Source: Chitinophagales bacterium
Lineage (GTDB): Bacteria; Bacteroidota; Bacteroidia; Chitinophagales; UBA8649
Reading direction: 5' to 3'
Length of the DNA: 64,000 bases
Assembly: GCA_020635975.1 (NCBI GenBank)
Contig: JACJYT010000003.1
Location: forward strand, 186,001 to 250,000
Under the pieces are notes generated by a model. That model saw nothing but the letters and a program-made list of their open reading frames with translations, did no database searches and was not told the origin of the DNA. Made by a program: the position numbers and the translations under genes. Below, piece by piece: positions 45,072 to 53,800 of the stretch (positions within the stretch are counted from its first letter, which is position 1; each line of letters begins with the position of its first letter).

Positions 45072-45707
45072 TTAGAACTTGTCCCAAATTTGAAAGGCTA
45101 GAAATTGTCCGAAAAAGCCGATAAGAAAACCCGCCATTAATCCATTTTTATTGTACTGCTTTAGACTTAACTGCGCACTAGCTACTAAGCCCGTTGCTAT
45201 AATTACAAGCAATAGAATAATGGTTAGGTTGTATTGGCTCGTTCTAAGAATGTTTAGAAGCATACTTATAAAGCCTCCCGCACCCACCATATGCCAACTC
45301 GTGTTACTCGTGAAATTTAGAGGAAACATAATGAATAAAGCTATAATGCAGCCTAAAATCATATTGCCGAGAGCAAAATAACTAGATGTTAAGTATAGAC
45401 CATCTTCTTTAAACATATAATAGGCCCATAACCAAAAAGTACCTACAGCAATTAAAGGAATGAACTTCTCTTTATTATCTGCAGGTTCTAAAGAGGATAA
45501 AATTTCTAAGCGCCACATGAGTAGTATGGAAACCAAAGGAAAAACCAACATAATGGCAGTGAAATACATAAGACGCACTTCGTTATGAATTTGACTCGTG
45601 TCTGTAAAAAATTGTGGGTGTCCGTATATAATTACAAAGGCCATATAGACTGGCACAAGCAAGGGGTGAAACAGGTAAGTAATGATTTTGGCTAATGTTT
45701 CCGACAT
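45072..45707 (-). CDS. Hypothetical polytopic membrane protein
   Basis: The 211-residue protein has six hydrophobic segments: start about 10-28, 45-65, 85-100, 105-130, 140-178 and 188-206. The first helix contains a conserved-looking YLFHPLLVPVY. It resembles the membrane part of PAP2-type proteins, but the phosphatase motifs are missing, so no enzyme role is claimed. It is 1 bp downstream of rpoN and probably co-transcribed with it. Confidence 0.6.
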   Translation of the reverse strand: MSETLAKIITYLFHPLLVPVYMAFVIIYGHPQFFTDTSQIHNEVRLMYFTAIMLVFPLVSILLMWRLEILSSLEPADNKEKFIPLIAVGTFWLWAYYMFKEDGLYLTSSYFALGNMILGCIIALFIMFPLNFTSNTSWHMVGAGGFISMLLNILRTSQYNLTIILLLVIIATGLVASAQLSLKQYNKNGLMAGFLIGFFGQFLAFQIWDKF

Positions 45708-45708
45708 A

Positions 45709-47190
45709 TTATAACTCCTTTCTTAATCGAGCTACTGAAATATTAAGTTGCTCTCGGTATTTGGCTACAGTTCTTCGTGCTATTTCATATCCTTTATCCT
45801 TCAGCATTTCCATTAATTTTTGATCAGAATAAGGTCTTTTCTTATCTTCATCTTTAATAATTTCTTGCAATATGGCTTTTATCTCTCTCGTAGAAACTTC
45901 ATCGCCATCTGTAGTTTGCATAGATTCGCTGAAGAAAAATTTTAAAAGAAAAGTTCCAAACTCTGTTTGCACATATTTAGAGTTAGCCACACGAGATACA
46001 GTCGAAATATCTAGATTGGTAACTTCAGCAATATCTTTTAAAATCATGGGCTTTAATTGTGTTTCATCGCCAGTGCTAAAGAAATCTAGTTGATAATCGA
46101 GGATGGCGCGCATGCAGAGCATCATGGTTTGTTGCCTTTGCCTAATGGCATCTATAAACCATTTTGCAGCGTCAATTTTTTGCTTAATGAAAAGAATGGC
46201 ACTTTTTTCATCTCCCGACTTTTCCTTACTATTCTTGTAGGTTTCATACATTTCTTTAAAAGAATTACTCACTTTAAGGTCAGGTGCGTTACGCATATTT
46301 AAGAGCAATTCTAATTCTCCATTTTCATTCTTGATGGTGAAATCTGGAATAATGTAATGATTTAACTTGGTATTACTATTATTGATGTAGCTGCTTCCGG
46401 GTTTAGGGTTAAGTTTCAGGATTTCATCAATAACACTCTTCAAATCTTCTGAATCTAAGTCTAAAGCACTCTCCAACTTGCTATAATGCTTTTTGGAGAA
46501 ATGTTCGAAGTGTTGGTCTATTAATTTGATTGCTACCTTGATAATGGGGTTGCTGTCTTTTCTTTGAAGTTGTAAAAGCAAACATTCTTGCAAATCACGA
46601 GCTCCTACACCTGGTGGGTCAAATTCATGAATTAAATGCAAAATCTCTTCTACCTTTTCCTCGCTAGTAATTAGATTTTGTGAAAAAGCCAAATCATCAA
46701 CAATGTTAATGAGTTCTCTCCTTAGATAACCATCGTCATCTATACTTCCAATTATTTGCTCTCCGATAATATATTCATCACCGTCTGTCTGCCGTATTCC
46801 TAATTGGTTTAAAAGAAACTCATGAAAACTAATTCCAACTGCAATGGGAATGCTTTGATGCTCCTCATCACCAGCCTCAGAGCTGTAATCGTTGGTTTTA
46901 TAATCGGGAAATTCTCCTTCGTCGTCAAAGTAATCTTCTATGCCATATTCATCCAAACCATCTCTTTCATCATCTTCTTTGTGGTCTTCTCCCTGCTCCT
47001 CATATTCTTTGTCTAAATCGTCCAATACATTGTCGATAGCTTCACCTTCTTCTAGGGCTGGGTTTGCTTCTAATTCCTCTTCAATTCTTTGCTCTAGGTT
47101 CGCAGTAGGAATCTGCAACAATTTCATCAACTGAATTTGTTGGGGACTCAACTTCTGTTGTAACTTTTGAGATAAGCGTTGATTTAACAT
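45709..47190 (-). CDS. rpoN: RNA polymerase sigma-54 factor
   Basis: The 493-residue protein has region I (LSQKLQQKLSPQQIQLMKLL, Gln/Leu-rich, binds activators), a long acidic region II (about 45-110), the core-binding domain and, at the C-terminus, the HTH and RpoN box ARRTVAKYREQL that reads the -24 element. It directs polymerase to promoters that need AAA+ activators. No such activator is in this window. The candidate promoter TTTG-N21-TAATTTTG lies at 47214-47246 on the minus strand. Confidence 0.95.
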   Translation of the reverse strand: MLNQRLSQKLQQKLSPQQIQLMKLLQIPTANLEQRIEEELEANPALEEGEAIDNVLDDLDKEYEEQGEDHKEDDERDGLDEYGIEDYFDDEGEFPDYKTNDYSSEAGDEEHQSIPIAVGISFHEFLLNQLGIRQTDGDEYIIGEQIIGSIDDDGYLRRELINIVDDLAFSQNLITSEEKVEEILHLIHEFDPPGVGARDLQECLLLQLQRKDSNPIIKVAIKLIDQHFEHFSKKHYSKLESALDLDSEDLKSVIDEILKLNPKPGSSYINNSNTKLNHYIIPDFTIKNENGELELLLNMRNAPDLKVSNSFKEMYETYKNSKEKSGDEKSAILFIKQKIDAAKWFIDAIRQRQQTMMLCMRAILDYQLDFFSTGDETQLKPMILKDIAEVTNLDISTVSRVANSKYVQTEFGTFLLKFFFSESMQTTDGDEVSTREIKAILQEIIKDEDKKRPYSDQKLMEMLKDKGYEIARRTVAKYREQLNISVARLRKEL

Positions 47191-47213
47191 AAAACTCTGA
47201 ATTCTAGTAGCAG

Positions 47214-47246
47214 CAAAATTAAGAAAATAAAATGTTTACTATCAAA
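47214..47246 (-). promoter_or_regulatory. Candidate rpoN promoter
   Basis: TTTG (47243-47246) and TAATTTTG (47214-47221) on the minus strand are separated by 21 bp, slightly longer than the usual 19. The -7 box ends 23 bp before the rpoN ATG. Confidence 0.4.
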
Positions 47247-47301
47247 AACTTTGCCCTAATTACCATGGTCTTGAAAGCGGTAGTATTAAAAATTTTATTT
47301 C

Positions 47302-47332
47302 CTTGAAAAAAGAATGGAAAGTAATACCTTTG
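47302..47332 (+). promoter_or_regulatory. asnS promoter
   Basis: CTTG (47302-47305) and TACCTTTG (47325-47332) are exactly 19 bp apart, matching the Bacteroidota consensus except for one base in the -33 box. The leader would be about 20 nt long. Confidence 0.6.
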
Positions 47333-47357
47333 CATCTTCTTTTAAAAGAAGTAAATT

Positions 47358-48875
47358 ATGTGGATATATATCAATCAACTAGCCGATTTTGTTGGACAAA
47401 AAGTAACACTAAAAGGTTGGGTTGCCAATAAGAGAGATAGTAAAGGTTTAGCTTTTGTTACAATGCGAGATGGTACTGGTTTTTGTCAATGTGTCTTGGC
47501 AGAGGAAAAGCTTGCCGCTTCTTTCGAGGCTACGAAATTTTTAAGTCAAGAGTCTTCCTTTATTGTTAGTGGATTGGTTGTAGCAGATGAAAAACAAATT
47601 GGTGGATTTGAAATTCAAGCAGATTCGTTTGAATTAGTTCATGAATCTGTAGATTATCCAATAACGCCTAAAGAGCATGGAGTAGATTTCTTACTAGAAA
47701 GACGTCATTTATGGTTGCGTTCGAAGCGCCAATGGGCTATTATGAAGATTAGAAATGCTACTATTTATGCTATTCACAATTTCTTTCAAAAGAAAGATTT
47801 TGCGCTAATGGATTCTCCAATTTTTACAGGTAGTGCGGCAGAAGGAACCACAGATTTGTTCAAAACAGATTATTTTGGTCAAGAAGCATATTTGGCACAA
47901 ACCGGACAATTATATGGAGAGGCTATGGCAATGGCTCATGGCAAGATTTATACTTTTGGTCCGACCTTTAGAGCGGAAAAATCTAAAACAAGAAGGCATC
48001 TTACTGAGTTTTGGATGATAGAACCAGAAATGGCTTTCTATGATTTGGACATGGACATGGATTTAATTGAAGATATGCTTAGGTCTGTGGTAAATGAAGT
48101 GATAGAAAGATGTACTCCTGAGTTGCAAATTTTAGAAAGGGATATTGAGGCTTTAAAAAGCGTTAATCAAGTTTTTCCAAGAATTTCTTATGATGAAGCA
48201 ATTGCTATTTTAACAGGGAAGAAGGAGGTTAATGGTAAGAATGCCATTAGCTTGTTAGAAAGCGATTTGAGCACTACGAAAGAAAAAATTGAAGCTATCA
48301 AAGCGGAAATCATAGAGAGAGAAATTATCGTAAATGATAATGTAAGTAAAAAAGGAGTAAAAAACTTTAACAGAACTCTAGTTGGACAGTTAAAAGCGGA
48401 GCTTAAGGATTTGGAGGAAGACGAAAGAAATATCCCTCAATGGATAGCATCTGCTAAAAACTTTGAACATGGCAACGATTTAGGTGGCTCTGATGAAACG
48501 GTTCTAACCAGAATGTTTGGTTGTCCTATTATGGTATATAATTGGCCAAGAAAAATCAAAGCTTTTTACATGAAACGTGTTGAGGGTAATATGGATTATG
48601 TTAAAGGCGTTGATGTTCTCGCTCCAGAAGGCTATGGAGAGATTGTTGGTGGAAGCGAAAGAGAAACCGATCTTGCTTTCTTATTGGAGCAAATTCATGA
48701 AGAGGGCTTAAGTCAAGAAGACTACGAGTGGTACTTAGATTTACGTCGTTTTGGTTCTGTTCCTCATTCAGGCTTTGGTTTAGGTTTGGAGCGTTTGATT
48801 ACATGGATTTGTAAGCTAAAACATATTCGAGAAGCCGTTCCTTTTCCAAGAACTAGTCAGCGATTAAAACCTTAA
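47358..48875 (+). CDS. asnS: Asparagine--tRNA ligase with long internal insertion
   Basis: The 505-residue class II synthetase charges tRNA-Asn. It has the N-terminal OB-fold anticodon-binding domain (VTLKGWVANKRDSKGLAFVT), motif 2 FRAEKSKTRRHLTEFWMIEPE and motif 3 GFGLGLERLI near the end. Between FPRISYDEAIAI (about 271) and FGCPIMVYNWPRKIKAFYM (about 385) there are about 114 residues, where the AsnS proteins I know have about 45. The extra segment is charged and looks like a helical hairpin (LSTTKEKIEAIKAEIIERE, LVGQLKAELKDLEEDERN). The rest of the fold, including ends, is intact, so activity is expected. Confidence 0.95.
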   Translation: MWIYINQLADFVGQKVTLKGWVANKRDSKGLAFVTMRDGTGFCQCVLAEEKLAASFEATKFLSQESSFIVSGLVVADEKQIGGFEIQADSFELVHESVDYPITPKEHGVDFLLERRHLWLRSKRQWAIMKIRNATIYAIHNFFQKKDFALMDSPIFTGSAAEGTTDLFKTDYFGQEAYLAQTGQLYGEAMAMAHGKIYTFGPTFRAEKSKTRRHLTEFWMIEPEMAFYDLDMDMDLIEDMLRSVVNEVIERCTPELQILERDIEALKSVNQVFPRISYDEAIAILTGKKEVNGKNAISLLESDLSTTKEKIEAIKAEIIEREIIVNDNVSKKGVKNFNRTLVGQLKAELKDLEEDERNIPQWIASAKNFEHGNDLGGSDETVLTRMFGCPIMVYNWPRKIKAFYMKRVEGNMDYVKGVDVLAPEGYGEIVGGSERETDLAFLLEQIHEEGLSQEDYEWYLDLRRFGSVPHSGFGLGLERLITWICKLKHIREAVPFPRTSQRLKP

Positions 48876-49396
48876 TAGGTTTTTAAAAAGGCATCTATGG
48901 CTTTGCAAGCTTGGATGCTTCTACCTTCAGCTAAGTGGTCTATTATTGCGTAATGGTAGTCGTAGTTTTGTAATTCTTTTTCAAATTTATCGAAAAGTAA
49001 GTTTCGTTCTTCGGGTTTATCACGAAGTCCATCATTCACCCACTTTGTATTCGGGTAAAGTAGAAGACTGAAATCGTACCTTCTTTTGCTAATATGGTTT
49101 AAGATAAAAGTAGGAACTTCATAGCGGTAATAATTCAACCATATTTTAAAATTGATTAAGTCTGTATCGCAAATAATTAATTGCGAGCCATGCTGTTTTG
49201 CTTCTTCTTCTAGTTGGATTTGCATCTCAGCCATGTATAAAACATCCTCCCTATTGTAGTTATTATCTTTTAAATAGCTTCTTGCAAATTCCTTTACTAA
49301 GCCACATTTGTATATAGAACTTAACTGCTCTGCTAAGGTACTTTTTCCTGAACTTTCAGGACCAGTTATTGCGATATAGATAAACTCTTTTTCCAT
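48872..49396 (-). CDS. NadR-like P-loop kinase (probable ribosylnicotinamide kinase)
   Basis: The 174-residue protein has Walker A ITGPESSGKSTLAEQL at residues 9-24, then FARSYL, a DTD motif (IICDTDLINFKIW, Walker B-like) and EERNLLFDKFEKEL. It matches the C-terminal kinase domain of NadR, which phosphorylates nicotinamide riboside to NMN. It lacks the adenylyltransferase domain. The gene overlaps pnuC by 31 bp and so is coupled to the transporter that would bring in the substrate. Confidence 0.85.
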   Translation of the reverse strand: MEKEFIYIAITGPESSGKSTLAEQLSSIYKCGLVKEFARSYLKDNNYNREDVLYMAEMQIQLEEEAKQHGSQLIICDTDLINFKIWLNYYRYEVPTFILNHISKRRYDFSLLLYPNTKWVNDGLRDKPEERNLLFDKFEKELQNYDYHYAIIDHLAEGRSIQACKAIDAFLKTY

Positions 49397-49935
49397 TTAT
49401 AATAACCATAAACTGCAAACAATGCATAACAAATGTATAGAAAGAGATAGAAGGGCATGCCTTTCAAGAACATAATATAAACAACCAAAATGTTGATAGG
49501 AATCCATAAGAGCCAATTTTCTAGTTTTTTTCGAGCAGAAAGATAGGTAGCCACGATAGCAAAACCATTACTGGTAGCATCTAATTCTGGTAAGGTGCCA
49601 TGAAAATATCGGAGTGGAAAATAAAATAAAATACTAAGAATAATCCCTGCTAAAATACTCATTATTAGTTCTTTAAAACTGAGCCCACTAATTGGTAATG
49701 CATTTATTTTACCTTTTTTCCATTGAAAGAAACCGTAAATTGAAATGATTACGTATATGAACTGCAAGACCATTTCACCGTAAATTTTATAATGATAACA
49801 AGATAAAGCATATAATAGAACAGCAGCTATTCCATAAACCCAAGCAGAGCGTTTTTCTTGAACCATTTGGATTATGTATAATAGTCCTAAAAATAGGCCA
49901 CAAATTTCTATCAAATTAAACAAAATCAAATACAA
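49366..49935 (-). CDS. pnuC: PnuC-family nicotinamide riboside (or thiamine) transporter
   Basis: The 189-residue inner-membrane protein has seven hydrophobic segments and the family features GLLYIIQMVQEKRSAWVYGIA, YGFFQWKKGK near 75 and YAGYGYYKWKKS-like AVYGYYKWKKS at the end. PnuC takes up nicotinamide riboside by facilitated diffusion, trapped by the kinase encoded next to it. PnuC relatives beside thiamine genes can carry thiamine instead, and the divergent neighbour here is ThiE-like, so the substrate is not certain. The start is TTG at 49935; no ATG precedes TM1. Confidence 0.85.
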   Translation of the reverse strand: MYLILFNLIEICGLFLGLLYIIQMVQEKRSAWVYGIAAVLLYALSCYHYKIYGEMVLQFIYVIISIYGFFQWKKGKINALPISGLSFKELIMSILAGIILSILFYFPLRYFHGTLPELDATSNGFAIVATYLSARKKLENWLLWIPINILVVYIMFLKGMPFYLFLYICYALFAVYGYYKWKKSLSISQ

Positions 49936-50015
49936 GTTCTTTTTTTATAACAAAGTTAATAAATTTGCATCAGCGTAAGAGTTAAGTGCAGAAGCTAAAT
50001 ACTAAGTTCAAAAAC

Positions 50016-50657
50016 ATGAAATTAATCATTTATTCTATTCCTTATGAAATTAGCAACGAAGCCAAAAAAATAAATGCTTTGTTTGAAAATGGTATGGAAG
50101 AATTTCATCTCAGAAAGCCTGGCTATACTAAATTGCAATACACGAATTTATTGAATAGAATAGATGCCCAACATCATTCGAAATTAGTTTTACATGATTT
50201 TTTTTCTTTAGCTAAGCGTTTTAAGGTGAAAGGAGTTCATGTGGATAGCAAGGCGTTTGATGGCTTCTTTGGTCGCTTGTATTTTAAAAGTCTTAAAAGA
50301 AACTCCGATCTGCAAATTACAACTTCAGTAAATAGTTTTAAAGAATTGAAAAGATTACCTTCTTTCTTTAGTGCTGCTATGTTGGGTCCAGTTTTTACTA
50401 AATTCTCTGAGTCTAACATTAAAGAAAATTTTGATTTCTTTGAACTAAGAAAATTGGTAAAAGAATCTAACTTTCCTATTTATGCTATGGGGGGAATAGA
50501 TTTGAATACAAAGAAAAATGTAGAAAGAATTGGTTTTCACGGCGTAGTTCTTCAGTCAAGTATATGGAAATCAGATGACATTTTTAATGCCTTTAATGCA
50601 TTCTATATAGATCGCGGATTCGATATTCAAGATGATCGAGAATTTAGAATTGCTTAA
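50016..50657 (+). CDS. ThiE/TenI-like thiamine phosphate synthase family protein
   Basis: The 213-residue TIM-barrel protein starts at ATG 50016; the GTG at 49986 would add ten residues of poor quality. The barrel landmarks are FHLRKPGYTKLQY, LVLHDFFSLAKRFKVKGVHV, MLGPVFTKFSESN, IYAMGGID and GFHGVVLQSSIW. Against canonical ThiE, the HLGQxD diphosphate/pyrimidine loop is HVDSKA, so catalysis of the usual coupling of HMP-PP and thiazole phosphate is doubtful. Many Bacteroidota carry such ThiE-like proteins. A TAAATTTG box at 49960-49967 fits a -7 element. Overlaps the convergent LD-carboxypeptidase by 4 bp. Confidence 0.75.
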   Translation: MKLIIYSIPYEISNEAKKINALFENGMEEFHLRKPGYTKLQYTNLLNRIDAQHHSKLVLHDFFSLAKRFKVKGVHVDSKAFDGFFGRLYFKSLKRNSDLQITTSVNSFKELKRLPSFFSAAMLGPVFTKFSESNIKENFDFFELRKLVKESNFPIYAMGGIDLNTKKNVERIGFHGVVLQSSIWKSDDIFNAFNAFYIDRGFDIQDDREFRIA

Positions 50658-51559
50658 AGGAAATTAATTATTGTTTCTTTACTAGTTATTTTTAACTCGG
50701 CTTCTCTACCAAAATATAGGGCTTGGTTATCGCTTAAATGTCCGTAAGGTGCATTAAAGCAGATTGGAAAATCAAATTCTTTGCAATGTTCCAAAATGAT
50801 TTCTTCAGCTGTCGATCCGAAAGCAATCGCATTGTCTTTCATGTCCGACATTCCTCCAACAATTAATGCCTTTATTTGGTTTAATTTGTTCGCTCTTTTT
50901 AGAGCTAAAAACATTCTATCTACATGATATAAATACTCATCTAAGTCTTCTATGAAAAGAATTTTGTTGTCGGAATTAAAAGATGATTTTGTTCCTAACA
51001 AGCTATAGAGGATAGATAGATTTCCTCCAATAATTTCTCCTTTTATTTCGCCCTCTCTGTTTAAGGAAGACCTTTCAAAGCTTAAACTTAATTTCTCACC
51101 AAACAAGGCTTTTCTTAAACTTTCTAAACTTTGCTTGGTGTTCCCCGCAAAATTTATCGGCATGCTGGCATGGATGCTTTGAATTCCTAAATAATTATTT
51201 ACGAGAGCATGGATGATAGTAATATCACTATAACCAATTAACCATTTTGGGTTCTTGGTGAAAGCTGTAAAATCAATGTAATCCATTATTCTTATGCTGC
51301 CATAACCACCTCTTGCAAAAAGAATGGCTTGGATATCGCTTCTATCCAAGTGTTCTTGAAAATCATGTGCTCTAAACTTGTCGTCTCCTGCAAATTGATG
51401 GTGTTCTTCTCCGATACTAGCACCTAAAACAACTTCCAAGCCCCATTCTTCTAGTAAGTTAATCGCAAATTCCAATTCTAACTTGCTAATTTTTCGTGCG
51501 GTACTTAGGATTGCGATTTTATCCTTTTTTTTTAAATAATTGGGACGTCGAAGACTCAT
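50654..51559 (-). CDS. LD-carboxypeptidase (peptidase S66 family)
   Basis: The 301-residue enzyme has the S66 nucleophile in LIGYSDITIIHAL (Ser about 110), the ARGGYGSIRIMDYID segment, GGNLSILYSLLGTK and LFIEDLDEYLYHVDRM (catalytic Glu) and PYGHLSDNQAL (catalytic His). It removes the terminal D-alanine from tetrapeptides during murein recycling, or may act like MccF on peptide-nucleotide antibiotics. Length is normal and no signal peptide is present, which fits a cytosolic recycling enzyme. Confidence 0.9.
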   Translation of the reverse strand: MSLRRPNYLKKKDKIAILSTARKISKLELEFAINLLEEWGLEVVLGASIGEEHHQFAGDDKFRAHDFQEHLDRSDIQAILFARGGYGSIRIMDYIDFTAFTKNPKWLIGYSDITIIHALVNNYLGIQSIHASMPINFAGNTKQSLESLRKALFGEKLSLSFERSSLNREGEIKGEIIGGNLSILYSLLGTKSSFNSDNKILFIEDLDEYLYHVDRMFLALKRANKLNQIKALIVGGMSDMKDNAIAFGSTAEEIILEHCKEFDFPICFNAPYGHLSDNQALYFGREAELKITSKETIINFL

Positions 51560-51658
51560 ACTTAGCTGTGTTGGATGGAATCAAAAATACGTATTAATCC
51601 CTTAGGATTTTAGATATTGCCTTCGTTATTTATAGTAGTGAAGAACAGATATTTAAAT

Positions 51659-51666
51659 TATCTTTG
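51659..51666 (+). promoter_or_regulatory. -7 box of metG (TATCTTTG), near-leaderless
   Basis: TATCTTTG fits TAnnTTTG and ends only 7 bp before the metG ATG at 51674, which implies a very short or absent leader. No clear -33 TTTG is present. Confidence 0.5.
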
Positions 51667-51673
51667 CAGTACT

Positions 51674-53749
51674 ATGAATATTCCGAAAAGATACACTATT
51701 ACTTCTGCATTGCCCTATGCAAATGGTCCCATTCATATCGGTCATTTAGCTGGTGCTTACTTGCCTGCCGATATTTATGCTCGTTATTTACGTTTGCAAA
51801 ATCGAGATTTGGTATTTATTTGTGGTAGTGATGAACATGGTGCACCAATTACTTTACGTGCTAAACAAGAAGGTGTTAGTCCGCAAGAAATAGTGGATAA
51901 ATATCATATTCAAATGAAGGAAACCTTTGAGAAATTTGGAATCTCCTTTGATATTTTTCATAGAACATCCGCTCCCTTACATCATGAAACTGCGCAAGAA
52001 TTTTTTCTAGATTTATATAAGAAAGGCGCTTTTATCGAGAAAGAAACGGAGCAATTTTACGATGAAGAGTTTCAGCAATTTTTGGCTGATCGATACATAA
52101 AAGGAGTTTGTCCGAAATGTCAAAACCCAGATGCCTATGGAGATCAATGCGAAAAATGTGGAAGTACCATTAATGCCTTAGATTTAAAAGAGCCTATTTC
52201 TGTATTAAGTGGCAAGACTCCCGTTTTAAAGAAGACTACGCATTGGTATTTACCACTAGATCGAGATGAAGCTTGGTTAAAGGATTGGATTTTTAAAGGT
52301 ATTTTAGATGGCAAGGAGCAACACGACCCAAAGCTTTGGAAAAAGAATGTTATGGGACAAGTTGGTAGTTGGCTTCAAGATGGCCTACAAGCACGAGCTA
52401 TTACAAGAGATTTGAGTTGGGGTGTTGACGTTCCTGCTGAAATTCCTAATTCTGAAAATAAGAAGCTTTACGTTTGGCTTGATGCCCCAATTGGTTATAT
52501 TTCTGCCACCAAGCAATTGGCTTTAGATGGTAAAATTGAAAATTGGGAAAAGTATTGGCAAGACGAAGAAACAGCCCTGATTCATTTTATAGGAAAGGAC
52601 AATATTGTTTTTCATACCATCATATTTCCTTCGATTTTAAAGGCTAAAGGATCCTATATTTTGCCTAGTAATGTTCCTGGAAATGAATTCATGAACTTAG
52701 AAGGAGACAAGATATCCACCTCTCGCAATTGGGCTATTTGGGTGCATGAATTGGTTGAGGAACATCCTAGTAAAATAGATGCTTTCCGTTTTGTCTTATG
52801 TGCTAATATTCCCGAAACTAAAGATTCGGAATTTACTTGGACAGATTTTCAAGCTCGAGTAAATAATGAATTAGTTGCTGCTTTTGGCAATTTTGTAAAT
52901 AGAATTATGGTGCTTAATCACAAATACTATAATGGGCTAGTTCCTTATCATGAAGAGGAATTTTTGAAAATTAAGGAGGAATGTTTCGACATAGTTAAAG
53001 ACGCTAAGCAAAAAATAGGAAGTTTGATAGAAAACTACAAGTTTAGAGAAGCTTTAGATGCCTTTATGCAAGTAGCACGCGACGCGAATAAGTTTTTAAC
53101 AAGCAAAGAACCATGGAAAACAGCTAAAACTAAGCCTGAAGAAACGCAGGCAGTATTATATGCCTCCTTGCAAATTGTTGCGAATCTTGCAACAATAACG
53201 CAAGTCTTCATGCCCAATGCAGCCAAGAGTATTTTTAATATTTTAGGAATTGATGCACTACAATGGGAGGATATATCTCGCTTAGATTTGCTAACTCCCG
53301 GACATCAATTAAAAGAGAATCATCTTATTTTTGAGAAAATTGAAGATGATTTTGTTCAAGCTCAAATTGAGAAATTACATAGCACTAAGAAAATCGAAAC
53401 AAGTAAATATCCAAAAATGAAAGAAGAAATACAGTTTGATGATTTCGCTAAAATAGATATCCGTATTGGAACCATAGTTGCCGCCAAGAAGGTGGAAAAG
53501 GCAGATAAGTTATTGGAGCTAAGTGTCGATATGGGTTTTGAAACGAGAACGATTATTTCTGGTATTGCCCTTCATTTTAGTCCAGAAGAGGTAGTTGGCA
53601 AACAGGTTCAAGTTCTAGTAAATCTAGCTCCTAGAAAGATGCGAGGAGTAGAATCTCAAGGCATGATTTTATTTGCGGAAGATTTAGAAGGAAAATTGCA
53701 TTTCGTGTCTCCTCAAAGCGGTTTAGAAAACGGTAGTTCTGTAAGCTAA
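51674..53749 (+). CDS. metG: Methionine--tRNA ligase
   Basis: The 691-residue class I synthetase has ALPYANGPIHIGHLAGAYLP (HIGH signature, residues 18-21 or so), a zinc knuckle CPKCQNPDAYGDQCEKCG, FICGSDEHG, the KMSKS-equivalent GDKISTSRNWAIW, an anticodon-binding helical domain and a C-terminal tRNA-binding OB domain (FDDFAKIDIRIGTIVAA... MRGVESQGMILFA). The start at 51674 is preferred over the upstream TTG at 51617, because the protein then begins MNIPKRYTITSALPYANG as usual and the -7 box lies just before it. Confidence 0.95.
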   Translation: MNIPKRYTITSALPYANGPIHIGHLAGAYLPADIYARYLRLQNRDLVFICGSDEHGAPITLRAKQEGVSPQEIVDKYHIQMKETFEKFGISFDIFHRTSAPLHHETAQEFFLDLYKKGAFIEKETEQFYDEEFQQFLADRYIKGVCPKCQNPDAYGDQCEKCGSTINALDLKEPISVLSGKTPVLKKTTHWYLPLDRDEAWLKDWIFKGILDGKEQHDPKLWKKNVMGQVGSWLQDGLQARAITRDLSWGVDVPAEIPNSENKKLYVWLDAPIGYISATKQLALDGKIENWEKYWQDEETALIHFIGKDNIVFHTIIFPSILKAKGSYILPSNVPGNEFMNLEGDKISTSRNWAIWVHELVEEHPSKIDAFRFVLCANIPETKDSEFTWTDFQARVNNELVAAFGNFVNRIMVLNHKYYNGLVPYHEEEFLKIKEECFDIVKDAKQKIGSLIENYKFREALDAFMQVARDANKFLTSKEPWKTAKTKPEETQAVLYASLQIVANLATITQVFMPNAAKSIFNILGIDALQWEDISRLDLLTPGHQLKENHLIFEKIEDDFVQAQIEKLHSTKKIETSKYPKMKEEIQFDDFAKIDIRIGTIVAAKKVEKADKLLELSVDMGFETRTIISGIALHFSPEEVVGKQVQVLVNLAPRKMRGVESQGMILFAEDLEGKLHFVSPQSGLENGSSVS

Positions 53750-53776
53750 AAGAGAGTCAACTAAGTGACTCTCTTT
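53749..53776. terminator. Rho-independent terminator after metG
   Basis: AAAGAGAGTCA (53749-53759) pairs with TGACTCTCTTT (53766-53776) around ACTAAG, starting at the last base of the metG stop codon. It can serve both metG and the convergent esterase gene. Confidence 0.85.
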
Positions 53777-53800
53777 AATGTTTTCTTAAACAAGTGGCTT

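Noticed and set aside
49936..50015. TPP or other riboswitch before the ThiE-like gene
   Set aside because: The 80-bp gap shows only a promoter-like box and no conserved riboswitch core.
50237..50419. Small minus-strand frame within the ThiE-like gene, and similar frames inside ompA-, rpoN- and opp-type genes
   Set aside because: They are antisense shadows of well-supported genes with no start or domain evidence.
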